Of a DNA stretch of 64,000 nucleotides, positions 1-11,600 are shown piece after piece. Below the pieces are notes generated by a model, which worked only from the letters and a program-made list of their open reading frames with translations, made no database searches and was not told the origin of the DNA. Origin of the DNA: Diphasiastrum complanatum (lineage: Eukaryota; Streptophyta; Lycopodiopsida; Lycopodiales; Lycopodiaceae); NCBI GenBank assembly GCA_029204225.1, contig CM055106.1:14696393-14760392 (forward strand), in the 5' to 3' direction. A program made the translations under genes and the position numbers. Position 1 is the stretch's first letter; each line of letters begins with the position of its first letter.

Positions 1-1173
1 CATAGATACAAAAGAGTTGGATAGACATGGATGCAAACCAAAAGTTAGAACTTCACGTAATATAGTTTTGGTAGATCTTAAGTTATTGTAGATTAGAACT
101 TAAGAGTAATAGAATCTATATGCATTCTACATTGGACATTAATTTTGGAATGACACTTCCACAAACAAAAAATAAAATCTAATCCACAACTGAAAGCAAG
201 AGAGCAAGAAATCTAATTAATCCACAACACAAAAGGAAATCAAAACATGCTCATAGGAATTTCACTCAAGAACATTGCCATGAACAAGGAGCTTTACAAT
301 CATCAAGAACTCGTGGAAGATCTTCTTTATTCACTCAAGAGAACTTGACAATACATTCAAAGCTCCCTCACAAGAGAGGGGGACCCTTAAATAAGCAAGA
401 GGGCTGCCCATGTGGAGCCCAAGTGGCAATTCCACCAAATTAGAAATTACACATGGAAATTGCCCTTCCACTAAAGGTCACCATCAAAAGGTGACTCACT
501 CTAAATTATTTAAGGGGGGTCTACATTTATTTACAAAGCCTAGAAAATATTACTAGTTCCTACATGGTCGTTCCTTCTCTGGGATACACCATGTAGGCTC
601 ACGTAGATAATTCACTCTCGTCCTAGCTAGTAATTTCTCGGCTCTCAGCTTCTTCTGCTCTCCTCCTTCTGAGACCTCCTCGGTCATGGGTGAGAGATAT
701 TTTGTGTCTTCAGCTTGGCTCGGCATTTGGGGATTCTCTGGAGTCCAGTAACATTATCCACCACGAATCTATTGCAGGACCCACTGCAACACAGGTGATG
801 TCGTTCTGTTCGGCACTTGGAAAAGCGTGGATCTTCATTCGCTTCCGTAAAACCAGGTGCTTATTATCCACAAAACTATTTCTCAAAAATGAAGGTCTCT
901 CGATGGCCGCTACATTTTAACCCTCTTGAGAACCTCTTGCGAGTCATGCTCGCCTCGTCGTCTTGTCGTTTGTTTTCACTCACTCATCTTTCGCCCCAGG
1001 GCTTCAAATACTTGGAAGCGGAGCTTACTTCCGAAGTTTAGTGGCCCCAGGTACTCTCTTATCTTTTCAATAAAGCCCATCTCCTACCAGTCTTCCAACA
1101 TGGTCACATATCGTGATGACATGAAGGCTAGTTTGTAGTATAGCCAGGCCATCATCTCATGGTCTTCCTCTGA
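1..1173. other. non-coding flank, probably 3' part of the minus Ty3-like element
   Basis: No supportable gene. The stretch lies downstream, in minus sense, of the last stop of the accessory frame that ends at 1174, so it may be its 3' untranslated region. A copy of the LTR beginning TGTTAGAGAAATCTG (seen at 15167) is not found here, so the other end of that element should lie left of the window. Short open frames at 690-1138 show no recognisable domain. Confidence 0.4.
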
Positions 1174-3739
1174 CTAGAGGGCTACATTGGGATTGATCTT
1201 CATTAGATCTAAACCATGATTCCAGAAGCAATCTTGCTGCAACAGAAAGGCCATAGATTGGGAGTATTCAGCACTTTCTTGCACGCATAGATCGACACTT
1301 GTCTTGTATTTGTGCCCAAAATCAAGTAACTGCAATCTCAGATCATCCGGGGAGATTCTCTCCGAAATCCCCGGAATCACTGGCCAGTTCACCAACTCAA
1401 CCCGTGGCTTTTCTGTCGGCCATGGATTTCTGCGTTTGAGCGGCATGTAAAATGGATCCACTCGCTTCTATATCGGTGCCTTCAGCTACTCTTGGAGCTG
1501 CCTGCTATCCTTTAGGATCTTATTTCGCCATTCCGGTTGTGGTTGTAATGCCGCAATGATCTCGGCCCGGGTGGAGTATTGGCTTTGACCTATGTCCTCT
1601 TTGCCTCCCCTCATGTTGGGAGGGTATTTCCTTTTGAACTTCTTTGACTCTTTTGTATCAGCCATCTTGCTCTTGGGCCTGGTAGGAGAAGCTGTCCTAC
1701 GTGGTTGTGGTGGCCTTGCCAAGTTATCATCCAGGGCCTTGGTGCCCATATTTTTGTCCTTGGCTCGTTCGCTTGTTGATGGCTCAGCTGTGCTCGTGCC
1801 TTGCCTGGGCGAGAATCTTCTTGTTTCTGGTGGATCTACCAGGAAGTCGTCACTACCCCCAATGTTAGGGTTAATTTCTGGAAGGTCAGGGATGGAGTGA
1901 TCTGGAGAGAGAGGTGCAAGGATGACAGGCTTAGGAGGAGGTGGGTTTACCAAATTATACGCCGCACCAGGGGAGTGGAGTTGTTGAAGGAACTCGTCCC
2001 GTCGGGCTTTGTATGTGTCAGCGGGACCTTTTGATGGGCCCATTATTCTGCTAGGTGGTGGTGGAGAGAGGAAAGATGGAAAAATAGGGTAAGTTGGAAT
2101 GAATGTTTCAGAGAAATTAAAAGCGAAATAAGATGAGGGGTTAAAAGTGGGAGGGGGAGGGGGAAAAGCTCTGGAAGCAGCTTTGGCTCTCTGGCTACTT
2201 AATCAAGAGCTACCATCTGATGGTCGGGTTTGGCAGTCCTGATTTCCTGCTCTGTCATCTCCTTCATTGACCCATGGTTTCTTCGAATGAGCGCCTGCTT
2301 GAGCCTTGCACACCATGTCCCACAACTAGTTCACCTTGTTCAAGACTTGTTGCAGGGCCTTCATTGTGTCTTCTAGCTGTTTTTGGGACTCCAGGATGAT
2401 CTTTTTCTGCTTGGCCACAATATTCTTGAAATTCTTCTTCTCAGCTTCCCGTTCTTGGATCAGCTGCACGTACTTTTCCATCCGGATAGTTGAGGCCTGT
2501 GGAGCCTGGAATTGTATGCCCTCAAGCTTAACTAGATGGGCATCAACTATCATTTCACCTGACGATCCGTCTCGTACTTGGTCGATCTGGACCATCTGGT
2601 GCTTCAGTTGCTGCTGAACCTCTTCCAAAGTGGTCTTTTGCCTGGCCATCACGGATTTGATTTTCTCTATCTCTTTTTTCTTTTCCTTGGCCAGCTTCTG
2701 TTGTTGCGCAATTTCCTGGTCCTGGTACTTGACCTTGTTCTCGAGCATTTGATGTTGGCTTACCAACCAATGCATGTGGTAGCTTGCTTTGGATAGGCCG
2801 ATCATTGAGCGCTTAGTTGCTTCGGAGAGCTTCTCAGGGTTAGTGAGGGTTGGGTACTAGTCAGGGGTGTGAGCTGGTGAAGCTAATCCAAAAAATAAGC
2901 GTTGTGTAGGCACTGAAGATGGAGGTGGAGGAAGTGGAGGAATAATGCTAGTGGCAATGGTGGTTGTTGTGGTGGTGGTTATTGGAGGGGTCAGACTTCT
3001 TCTTGACTGATCTACCTTCTCTGATTCATCGTCGCCTATTTCCATCAGGTCCGCAGCATCAAAATATTGCGAAATGTCCAAGATGTGGACTTGCTGGGCC
3101 TGTGGTTGTTGACCTTGTGGCTGTTGGGCCGCTTCCGTGTCTTGTGGACTGGAACTCCCCACTCCTCCCCACCCAAATATGTTGTGTGTGGTGACGTTGG
3201 CGATGTTGGCGTGGTAATCAATGCGGGTGGGGTGGTGACCTTGTCTGGTTGACCAATGACTTGGGATGTTGTCGTGTCAGGTGCTGCTGTAGACGTAGAT
3301 GCTCCATCACCCCCGTCGATGGTGTGTGAGGGTGATGAGTGTTGTTGCGAAGCTGTAGTGGAGCTTCCATCATCGAAAGTTGAGTCGTCTGATGCTGATC
3401 CAGCTAGTAATTTCCTCCTGGCCTAAAGCTTCCTGTGTATTCATTGTTGCCCTGTATCTGGCAAGTGGGCCTTGGAGGTATCGGCCTCTTGGGCTTCTGA
3501 GGATGCGGCTGCTTGTGGGTCTGATTGTGGGCTTTTCTGCTTCTGTTCCAGTGGAAGAATATTGGTGTTGACTCTTTTGGGTTGAAGTCCTGATGGTGAA
3601 CTAGGCCGTGAGAGCAAACGCTTGGACTGTTTGGCCCCGATTGGGATGTTCCATGCCTTGTCCGCAATCTGTAGGTGTTGTAGAAGCTTTGGCCCGTTCT
3701 GTACTTGTTGGAGTGTGATATCTGTCATGAGATACCCCA
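1174..3739 (-). pseudogene. accessory retrotransposon ORF of unknown function, C-terminal part
   Basis: I do not recognise this protein. From about 3162 down to 1174 one minus frame stays open apart from stops near 2857, 2326, 2204 and 1486, about 660 codons in all. In order it shows: a Gln/Pro-rich start with the acidic motif FDAADLMEIGDDE (about 3060); a Thr/Pro-rich linker; a roughly 160-residue coiled coil rich in K, E and Q (2805-2326); proline runs (PPPPPTF, PPPPSR); a basic segment (KKFKRKYPPNMRGG, about 1625); and a C-terminal domain opening with DPFYMPLKRR and NWPVI (about 1460-1380). A separate frame at 3740-3441 leads into it. It lies downstream of the gag-protease block at 10851-13600 on the same strand and is split from its start (10151-10787) by the inserted chromovirus. 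The few in-frame stops suggest recent decay of a once-coding frame. Confidence 0.6.
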
Positions 3740-3790
3740 TGTTACATACCTATGTAACTAGCAGTACTTCAGACCCCTAATAGTGCATTT
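3740..3790 (+). repeat. 5' LTR remnant of the chromovirus
   Basis: TGTTACATACCTATG begins here and matches the 3' LTR start at 9626 for about 50 bp with two or three differences. The two then diverge completely, so the 5' LTR has probably lost its distal part and the PBS. No TGGTATCAGAG-type PBS is seen downstream. Confidence 0.65.
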
Positions 3791-5203
3791 AGTGTTGGGG
3801 GCTAAATGGCAAGATAACCTTAGGATTAAGGGTATGTGCCCTTGGATAAGGGCAGGCAAGTGACTATACCTTAGTTGGAGGTATGGAGTCACGTACCCTT
3901 GGATAAGGGGTACCCTTAGTATTAAAGGTAGGTGCCTTAGATTAAGGTACTAGTGTCCTTGGTTAAGGACAGGTAAGTGTTTATGCCTTGGATGGAGGTG
4001 TGGAACCTAGTGAGGTGTTAGAAAGTCATTGGATGACTATTTCTCTAAACCTTGGGCCTCAACCTTGAACCATATCACTTTATTGGTCTAGGACCAAAGT
4101 AATATTTGCACAACTTGGGCAATGGGACCTAGTAGGAAGGCGCCCTTCTAAAGTGTCCATTGAGTTCCCAACTCCCACAAGAAAGGCATTCAAAAAGTCA
4201 TAGGTTATGGAAGGAGTCTCTTGACATTCCATAAGCCTATGGAGGCTCTTGGAGATTCTTTAACTCCCCTAGGCTTCTCTCTCTCTCTCATTGGATGAGC
4301 ATGGAACTCCATAGTGCATTGAATTGTTTAGGGGCTGATTTTTTAACATGTTAGAGAAGTTTTAAAGTGGGCTTTGGGTTTTAGAAAGTTCTGAGAAAAG
4401 ATTTGTGGGATAGGTAGAGGAAGTCTTCCTCTACATACACAATTTTTTTTTGGCAAAAAGATTGACTCTAGCTATGTGTTTTGACCAAAACTAGTGTTTT
4501 TTTTTTTGCATAAATGAAGCGTTTGAAGTTTTGATTTTCATTTTGAAGTTTTGTTTTTCAGACCTGTAAATCTGAAAACCAGATCTGAAAAGTGAAGTTT
4601 TCATTGAAACTTCATTAGTTACACCTTTCTATCTCCTAGTTTCATGAAGATGACAATGTAGGAAGGGAATGGTAGTGTAACTTTGTGCATAAAACAATTT
4701 TTTAAAATTCTGTTTTTTGTCATTTTGAAGTTCTGATTTTCAGACCTGTAAATCTGAAAATCAGATCTGATAATTGAAGTTTTCATAAAGCTTCATTGGT
4801 TATCCATTTATAGACACTAGTTTCTTGGTTTTGGAAATCTAGAATAGTGAGAAATGTGAAAACTTTGGTTGCTTTTGAAATGACAAATAGAATTGGAATG
4901 GGAATGGGAATGGGAACTTTATGTAAACATTAGCTTGGATTAGTTAATTGAAGCTTACATAAAGATTTGGTTTTCATTTTTGCTTTTGATTAAGGCAAAT
5001 GTAGCTTGATGTTGTTTTCCTCTTAAGCTTGGATTAAGCTTGCAAATAGTAGGCTTGGATTGAGCTTACAAACAATAAGATTGAATGAATAGAAATAAAT
5101 ACTTTTTATTTGCATTGGATATAACAATTGAAGCATTTCTATCATTTTACTTTGAGCACTTGTTGTTGCATTTGCATAATAGGAAAACACACAAGCAACC
5201 CCA
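3791..5203 (+). other. untranslated leader of the chromovirus with two pairs of direct repeats
   Basis: No coding region. Two imperfect direct repeats of about 95 bp, built on 'ccttggataagg'-like words, span about 3826-4015. A second pair of about 75 bp lies at 4549-4623 and 4729-4802; each copy contains the partly self-complementary word cagacctgtaaatctg. The rest is AT-rich. Confidence 0.5.
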
Positions 5204-6093
5204 ATGGTTCAAACCAATGAAAACCCAACATTTGATCTATCAAACCCATCCAATGTGGCACAAGCTCTTGAACTTTTATACCAACAAATTCAAGCCACTA
5301 ATAAGCAGCTTCTTGAAACTAATCAAAGAGACCAAGACTTAGAGTCTAGGTTAGCCAATCAGAAGAAGCATGTAGTTCCATCTCCCGTAAAAGTGTTTAA
5401 GGGGGAGAAGAAGGATAGGAACTTACAAGTGGTAAGTTATTGGCTAAATGTTTGGAACAAATACTTTGCCATGAACCAATTCCTTGAATCTAAGAAGTTA
5501 TCCACTGTCACCATGTTCCTTGAAGGACGAGCCTTAGTTTGGTAGGATGACCTAGTTGCAAAGGGCAATCAACCTTGTACATGGGATGATTTTTGCAAGT
5601 TTGTTAGGGATTATTTTCTACCACTTTAGATGACTATGAACACTTCCAAAAGTTGAGTCATCTAACCATGAATAAAGGTTTGAAACAGTTTATTCAAGAT
5701 TTTCATGAGTACCTAAATCCACTTTATAGTGTATTCCACCTAAGGTACAAATGTTAATGTTTATTGATGGGTTACCAAAAAATTATCAAGTGGATGTTTG
5801 TAGGAACCATCCAAAAACCCTAGAAGATGCTATTAGGGCTGCAAAATACTTTGATGACACACCTAAGCCACCTAGGGGTCAACAGCCTAATGAGAAGAAA
5901 AAAAGTTTTCAATTTAAGAGAAAGGATAGGGAAGTTGTTAATGAAACACATCCCAATTCCAACAATCCTAAGAAAACCAAAACACTTTAAAAACCATCAT
6001 GGTGGCAATGATAAAGTTGAAGCTCGTAAGAAGAACCTGTGCTTCAAGTGCAATGGCGAGGGTCACCTTGCACGTGATTGCGTCAAAAAATAA
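5204..6093 (+). pseudogene. gag: Ty3/chromovirus gag with zinc knuckle, broken
   Basis: Capsid-like protein of an LTR retrotransposon. The frame opens at 5204, has a coiled-coil-like stretch (LYQQIQATNKQLLETNQ) and reaches a TAG at 5543. Recognisable gag continues in other frames (DGLPKNYQVDV near 5765, LEDAIRAAKYF near 5820). It ends in a CX2CX4HX4C zinc knuckle, CFKCNGEGHLARDC, at about 6041-6082. At least one stop and two frame changes mean that no capsid protein can be made from this copy. Position directly upstream of protease and RT fits gag. Confidence 0.8.
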
Positions 6094-6700
6094 GCTTCAA
6101 CCTCAGGTAATCTATCTCGAAGTAATGAGATGGATGTTTGTTTCCTTAGCTCTTCAGTTTTTGGTCCTAATGACCTTATTTGCATTAAAGGTAAAGTTAA
6201 TGATCAAGTTGTTAATGTCATTTTGGCACGGAATCCACTCATAACTTTATTATTGTAAATTTGGTGCAGACGCTAAACCTTCCTACCAAAAAATACCGTG
6301 TGACAATGGCATCGAGAAGTAATTCCGATTTGATGGATTTTAATGTTCCTGATGTAGAATTGCACATTCAGGATTATTCTGAAAAACTAGAATTCCATGT
6401 TGTTCAATTAGCTAATGTAGATATTGTTCTTGGACAACAATGGCATTTTGATAAGAACAAATCATTGAGAATTGATTTTGTTGATAAATCTTTATCTTTT
6501 ATGCATGAGAATTCTTTAATTAAGATCAAGTCTAGTTTAAGTGTTGACAATAAAAATGTTAACCCTTATTCTAAACGGAAACTTAATTCTATTATGAAGA
6601 ATTCTGATTTTAAAGTTTATTTATGTTTTCATAATGATATCATTTGCTGCAATGATGAAGAACTAAACATAAATGCCATGAATATATCCAGTGAGAACAC
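6094..6700 (+). pseudogene. Ty3 aspartic protease region, catalytic Asp lost
   Basis: The retropepsin signature is recognisable as THNFI followed by [13 protein letters not shown] and, further on, [11 protein letters not shown]. These match the flap and the 'LG..WL' end of Ty3 proteases. The D-[ST]-G-A triad that should precede THNFI reads GTES, so the catalytic aspartate is absent. The reading frame also changes just upstream of 6261. It lies between the gag zinc knuckle and RT. Confidence 0.7.
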
Positions 6701-8170
6701 TACAGAATTTGAAGCCTATAATGAACTTAGGCAGGAATTCAATGATGTTTTTTTAGACCTTCTCGTAGGTTTACCACCAGAAAGGATAGTTGATCATAAA
6801 ATTGACCTAATACCTGGAGCAATTCCAATCGCACAGCGTCCTTATAGGATGAGTGCATCGGAAGAGGCTGAGGTAAATAGGCAATTACATGATGACCTGA
6901 AAAAGGGGTGGGTACAACCTAGTAAGTCTCCTTGGACATCACCAGTGGTTCTGGTGGCCAAGAACGATGGGACTATAAGGTTTTGCATCGACTATAAGAA
7001 ATTGAACAAGGTAACTGTTAAGAATAGATATCCACTACCGCAGATGGATGATCTAATAGACTATCTTGGTGGTGCTGGGTACTTTATCAAGATAGATTCA
7101 AGATCGGGCTATCATCAGATATGCATTAAGACAGAAGATACCAAAAATCGGGTTTCAAACTCGCTTTGGTCACTACGAATTTTTGGTGTTGCCTTTTGTT
7201 TTGACCAATGCACCGGCAACTTTCCAACAAATGATGAACGATTTGTTCAGGTCATATTTGGGAAGATTCATAGTGGTACTCTTAGATGATATCCTAGTGT
7301 TCAGTAAGACTTTGGCAGAATATAAAGAGCATCTTAGGATTGCCTTGGACATTCTAAGAAGGAAAAAGTCCTTTGCCAAGGAGTCTAAGTGTAACTTTTT
7401 TGCTAAGGAATTGTTCTACTTGGGGCATAAGATTTCCGAACGGGGGGTGGAGATTGAGGCTGATTGTATCCAGAGGGTTATTGATTGGCCTATTCTCACC
7501 ACAGTTCGGGAAATCAAGTCTTTCTTGGGGTTTGTGGGATTTTTCCGTCGGCATATTCTCCAATTTGTTCGATTGGCATTTCCCCTTACCCAGGCCTTGA
7601 AAGGCTATAAGAAGCTAAGCCGGAGGGCTAAGAGTCCACTAGTGGTGTGGACGGAGGATATGAATAATTGTTTTGAGTTGCTTAAGAAAAGTGTCACTTC
7701 GGCACCAATACTAATCATTGGTGATCCTAATAAGACTTCTGTGGTTAGGACCGATGCCAGTGATTATGGTATTGGAGTTGTTTTGATGCAGGATGGACAT
7801 CCTATGGCTTATGAAAGCAAGAAACTCAATCCTACTCAGTCTAGGTACTATACCTATGAGAAGGAACTATTTGCAATTGTTCATTCCTTGAAAATTTGAC
7901 GACATTATTTGTATGGAGCCAGATTTGAAGTTTTGATGGATCATCAGACTCTTCGATATTTCTGTGATGCTACAGATTTAAAGGGGAGGCAAGCTAGATG
8001 GGCTGAGTTGATGCAAATCTTTGACTTTTCTATACGTTATCCTAAAGGAAGTCAAAATACTCTAGCGGATGCTTTGAGTCGATTACCGGTTATTAATCAG
8101 TTGTGTTTTATTGTTGTAGAACCGGAGTTGTTTCAATCTCTTCAAGGACTATATGAGTCCGATCTTTTTT
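6701..8170 (+). pseudogene. pol: Ty3 reverse transcriptase and RNase H, frameshifted
   Basis: RT begins near 6720 ([11 protein letters not shown]). It shows [17 protein letters not shown], the core [20 protein letters not shown] (about 6940-6995), [10 protein letters not shown], then a one-base frame change near 7140-7180 and [13 protein letters not shown]. The catalytic box reads [10 protein letters not shown] (about 7280) where the family has [FY]xDD. RNase H follows: TDASDYGIG (about 7750), YESKKLNPTQ, YYTYEKELFAIV, a single TGA at 7897, then DHQTLRYF and LADALSRLP (about 8060). The frame shifts again near 8170 before integrase. Non-functional, but the domain order is intact. Confidence 0.85.
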
Positions 8171-8180
8171 TTGGAAAGTA

Positions 8181-9609
8181 TTGGCAACAAGTACTTTTGG
8201 GGTCGATTCAGGTTTGCAAGATTCCTTGAATCAGGGAAAGACTGAAACGGATTTCCTAATTCGAAACAGGATTTTGTTTCGTAAAGGAAAGGTGTGTGTA
8301 CTGGAGAATGACATTGTAAGGGCCCAAATCTTGCATGAGTGTCATGATAGTCCATGCGCAGGACATCCGGGTATACAAAGAACACTTGACTTAGTTCGAA
8401 GGCAATTTTGGTGGCCTAAGATGAAAAGTCAGGTAGAGGCCTATGTACTTAGATGTACTAAGTGCCAGTTAAATAAAGCATAGAGGCTAAAAGCTAGTAG
8501 CCTATTACATCCTTTAGATAGTCCTACCGGAAAGTGGAAAAGTATATCTATGGATTTTGTGGTCGGGCTTCCACGTACAGGGAAGAGCCACGATTTGGTT
8601 TGGGTCATTGTTGATAGACTTACGAAGTTTGCTCAATTTATCCCAACAAAAACTACTGTTAAAGCTTCAAAACTAGCTCAACTATTTGTTGAGAAGCTTT
8701 TTCGACTATACGGGCTGCCTTGCGATGTTGTCAGTGACCGTGACCCAAAATTCACTGAGAATTTTTGGCAAGCAGTATTTGAAAAGTTGGAAACAACTTT
8801 AAGTTTGAGTTCTACAGATAATCCAGAATCAGACAGTCAAAGAGAAAGGACCAATCAGACGATGGAGGATATAACAGTGGAATATGTGGGCCATTGGCAG
8901 TCTGATTGGGAACAGTACCTTCCACTGGTGGAATTTGCATATAACAGTGCAAAACATTCAGCGATCGGATTCAGCCCTTTCATGCTTATGTATGGTTTTC
9001 AACCTCGATCACCATTTAGTGTTGGCATGAAAAACCTACGGGTGCAAGCCGCAGCTGATTTCCCTGCAAATATGCAAGAAATGTTACAGTTGGCTAAAGA
9101 TAGCATAAGAAGTGCCCAGGACAGGGCAAGGCACTATGCTAATCTATCTTAGAAGTACAAGGTATTCATGGTCAACGACTGGATGTTTTTGAGAGTCCCT
9201 GGTTACTCTAGGGGCTTGAAAACTATTAAGTGTGCAAAGTTGGCGCCTAGGTATTGCGATCATTTTAAGGTTATCCAAGTGATAAACAAGGTCGCATACA
9301 AACTAGACCTTCCAGCTAACATTGGAATTCATTATGTTTTCCACGTTAGTAAGTTGAAACCCTCGTTGGGGGTTGGGAAAACCCTGGTCCCTGTGGAAGA
9401 TCTAGTGGAGCTTCTTCGTGATGAGTCCGCGAGTGGACCACCTGAACCCGAGGCAATTGTTAATAGCCGGCAAAGGACTCTACGGAGTAGAGTGCTTCGG
9501 GATTTTTTTAGTCAGATGGAGGGGCAAATTAGAAGAGGAGGATACCTTGGAAAAGAAGTCTGATCTCCAAAAGAATTTTCCAAATTTTTTCCTACAAGGA
9601 AAAATTTAA
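8181..9609 (+). pseudogene. Ty3 integrase with C-terminal chromodomain (chromovirus)
   Basis: One frame carries the integrase with only two stops (8481 and 9150). In order: HHCC zinc finger (HECHDSPCAGHPG ... CTKCQL, about 8325-8475); DDE core with DFVVGLP (8553), VVSDRDPKF and RERTNQTMED; FAYNSAKHSAIGFSPFMLMYG (about 8930-8990); and a GPY/F-like module ending VFHVSKLK (about 9340). A frame change near 9490 leads to a chromodomain-like tail: FLVRWRGKLEEEDTLE (about 9505-9555), matching the Y-LVKWKG-W-E pattern. The chromodomain places the element in the chromovirus branch of Ty3 elements. Confidence 0.85.
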
Positions 9610-9610
9610 G

Positions 9611-9625
9611 TTTAGGGGGAAGGAA
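9611..9625 (+). other. polypurine tract of the chromovirus
   Basis: tttagggggaaggaa lies directly before the TG of the 3' LTR at 9626 and after the last integrase stop. This is the expected site and composition for the plus-strand primer of an LTR retrotransposon. Confidence 0.75.
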
Positions 9626-10150
9626 TGTTATATACCTATGTAACTAGCAGTACTTTAGACCCCTAATAGTCCATTATGGGCCATCTATATGAGGGTAGTA
9701 GGGCGCCCATTGGGAGGGGGAGATCTCTCTTGTTTGCTTGGCTTATGCTCTAGTGTTGCTACTAGTGTGTAGAGTGTTTCTTGTGGTAGTATGCTTGAGG
9801 TTTGGATCTTGCTTATGGTATGGGACATAAGTAGGGTTTGGATTTTGAGTATGCTATGGAGTGTTGTGGTATGCATGTGATTTGTTTATGGTTTGCAAGG
9901 GGGTGCTAGATAGATCTTGCTTGGAGCTTGGATCTAGCTATGGTTGGGTGGTGAATACTTGACGCCAGCTTGTTATCTATCTGTGTTTAAAGAGTAGGGA
10001 CACAGGTGGAGGAGAGATCCTTGGAGACTTACAAATCTGTACTTGTAGGTGGAGGCATCCTAGCTTGGAGTTGGGGAGCATCTTGAAGCTTGCAGGTTGC
10101 TTGGAGGACATTTGGAGGCTCTACCTTGGATTTGGAGGACTTCCTCACCT
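9626..10150 (+). repeat. 3' LTR of the chromovirus, end not fixed
   Basis: It starts TGTTATATACCTATG and repeats the first 50 bp of the 5' LTR. The remaining roughly 475 bp is G/T-rich non-coding DNA with repeated 'cttgga' words, as in LTR R/U5 regions. The interrupted minus-strand frame resumes at 10151, so the end lies near 10140-10160. No exact target duplication of the cccca preceding 3740 was found. Confidence 0.6.
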
Positions 10151-10787
10151 CTACTTGTAAAACTCCAGTATTGTTAGTGGCTGCTTGTTCTTAAGACACT
10201 CATGAAGGCAGTTCAAAGCAAACTGTGCCCAATCATAGAGGTTATGGGCATGCAGTGGTGAATCTGCCATCATGTGGAATAGGGGCATGGGTACCCTCAG
10301 CACTTTTGTCCTTGGTCGTTGTGTGCATTTGGTGAGATATGCACATGCCGCTTGCAGCTGCTGATTATTGATCGTCTCAACTTTGTACCCGTCTTTATTC
10401 TTCCACTTGTCCATGAAAGGATCGATGTACTTGAAATATGTTGTCTGCTCTATCTTCTGGAGTTCCTTGTGACAGCATCTGGTCCTCGAGGGAACCCAAA
10501 AGGTTGCAAGTCGGTCGTCGCAAAAGATATGTTATAAACATAGTTTCTGACAGGGGGAACTATGAGTTGGCACGCCCTTGCCGTCGCATTATAATTGGCA
10601 TCGTCAGATGTACCAGGTACGGGCTTTGATGTCCCATCAAGACAGGGATCTGGAACTCAATTGCCTTGAACAATGACTCTGCATGCTGGTATCAGGTCTG
10701 CATCTCTATAAGATCTAACTTGCATAGTTGGATGTCGAGCTTATTTGCCTCAAGGTCTTCAGAACTAGAACTGGGGTTGGATGTCAT
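10151..10787 (-). pseudogene. accessory retrotransposon ORF, N-terminal part
   Basis: The frame opens with ATG at 10787, about 63 bp after the protease frame ends on the same strand, and begins MTSNPSSSSEDLEANKLDI. It has stops near 10700 and 10585. In a shifted frame it continues from 10414 as a clean 87-codon stretch (KDGYKVETINNQQLQAACAY, then MADSPLHAHNLYDWAQFA) to a stop at 10151, next to the inserted chromovirus. The continuation is presumably the minus frames from 3740 down. Together they would give a protein of roughly 1000 residues. I recognise no known domain and see no RT, RNase H or integrase motif. Confidence 0.5.
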
Positions 10788-10850
10788 GGTGAAAAAAATG
10801 GAGAAAACAGGGGTCTGGATAATACTGTGCCGGTTGAGACTTCAAATAGG

Positions 10851-11600
10851 TTAAGGGGTGTCGGTTGAGATTGTAGAAGATGGGAGAATATCCACATTTT
10901 CTACAACAGTTTCGATACGACATCGATTGGAATCAGCACAGTCCACAGTGGCTAGTGCTTGACCCCAATTGATTATGTCTGTAGATCTTGTATAGTGGCC
11001 GTTTGGTTGGATCGGGACACTACCTGATTCATCATATGTTGTTGATGACCAATCATCATAAACTTTAGCAAGCTTGACATGGCCAGTTGAGTCAACGATG
11101 ACTCGTTTATCGTGATTGCCAAAGGTGATTTTGCTATGTTTCCAATCTTGGACAACACCTGCCATCTGGAGCCAGGGTGTACCAAGAAGGAGTTTATAAG
11201 TATTGGCATCTTCTGGTAAATCTAAGATGACACAATCGATCACAAATTTGACACGTGTTATTTGAACTTTAATATTTGATAAATGACCAGCAGGGTCTGT
11301 AACTCGTTGATCAGCCATGCGAAGTTTGTATCATGGTTGATCGAGGGTATGGAAGCCCCATGACTTTGCCAATGACAAAGCCATTATATTGACTCCTAAT
11401 CTGCTATCAATGATAGTAGATACTGCGGGATAGTCTTTATAGGACAAAGGTAAGGTGATGCTAGTCCCCTTAGCAATATTCAACAGATTCATAGAAATCT
11501 GGGGAATTTCAGGAATCTCTTCTGTTTTTCGCTGTTCATCAGGAATAGTAGGCAGCTAAAAACTACGATGGATATAACGTTGAAGCCCAATGAAGGATTT
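10851..11600 (-). pseudogene. Ty3-type aspartic protease (minus element)
   Basis: Retropepsin-like domain of the old minus-strand element. The catalytic region reads IIDSRLGVNIMA (about 11395), where the family has D-[SG]-G; the glycine is replaced by arginine. A single TGA near 11333 follows. Then LRMADQRVTDPAGHL (about 11320-11280), FVIDCVILDLP, YKLLLGTPWLQMA (about 11195) and VVQDWKHSKITFG give the typical 'MADQ ... LLGRPWL ... DW' pattern of one Ty3 protease group. It is continuous with the gag-side frame upstream (LPTIPDEQRKTEEIP). No RT follows it; the accessory frame does. Confidence 0.75.

Noticed and set aside
1592-2034. Plus-strand ORFs over the accessory frame
   Set aside because: Antisense shadows of the minus frame, which has the longer open run and coherent composition.
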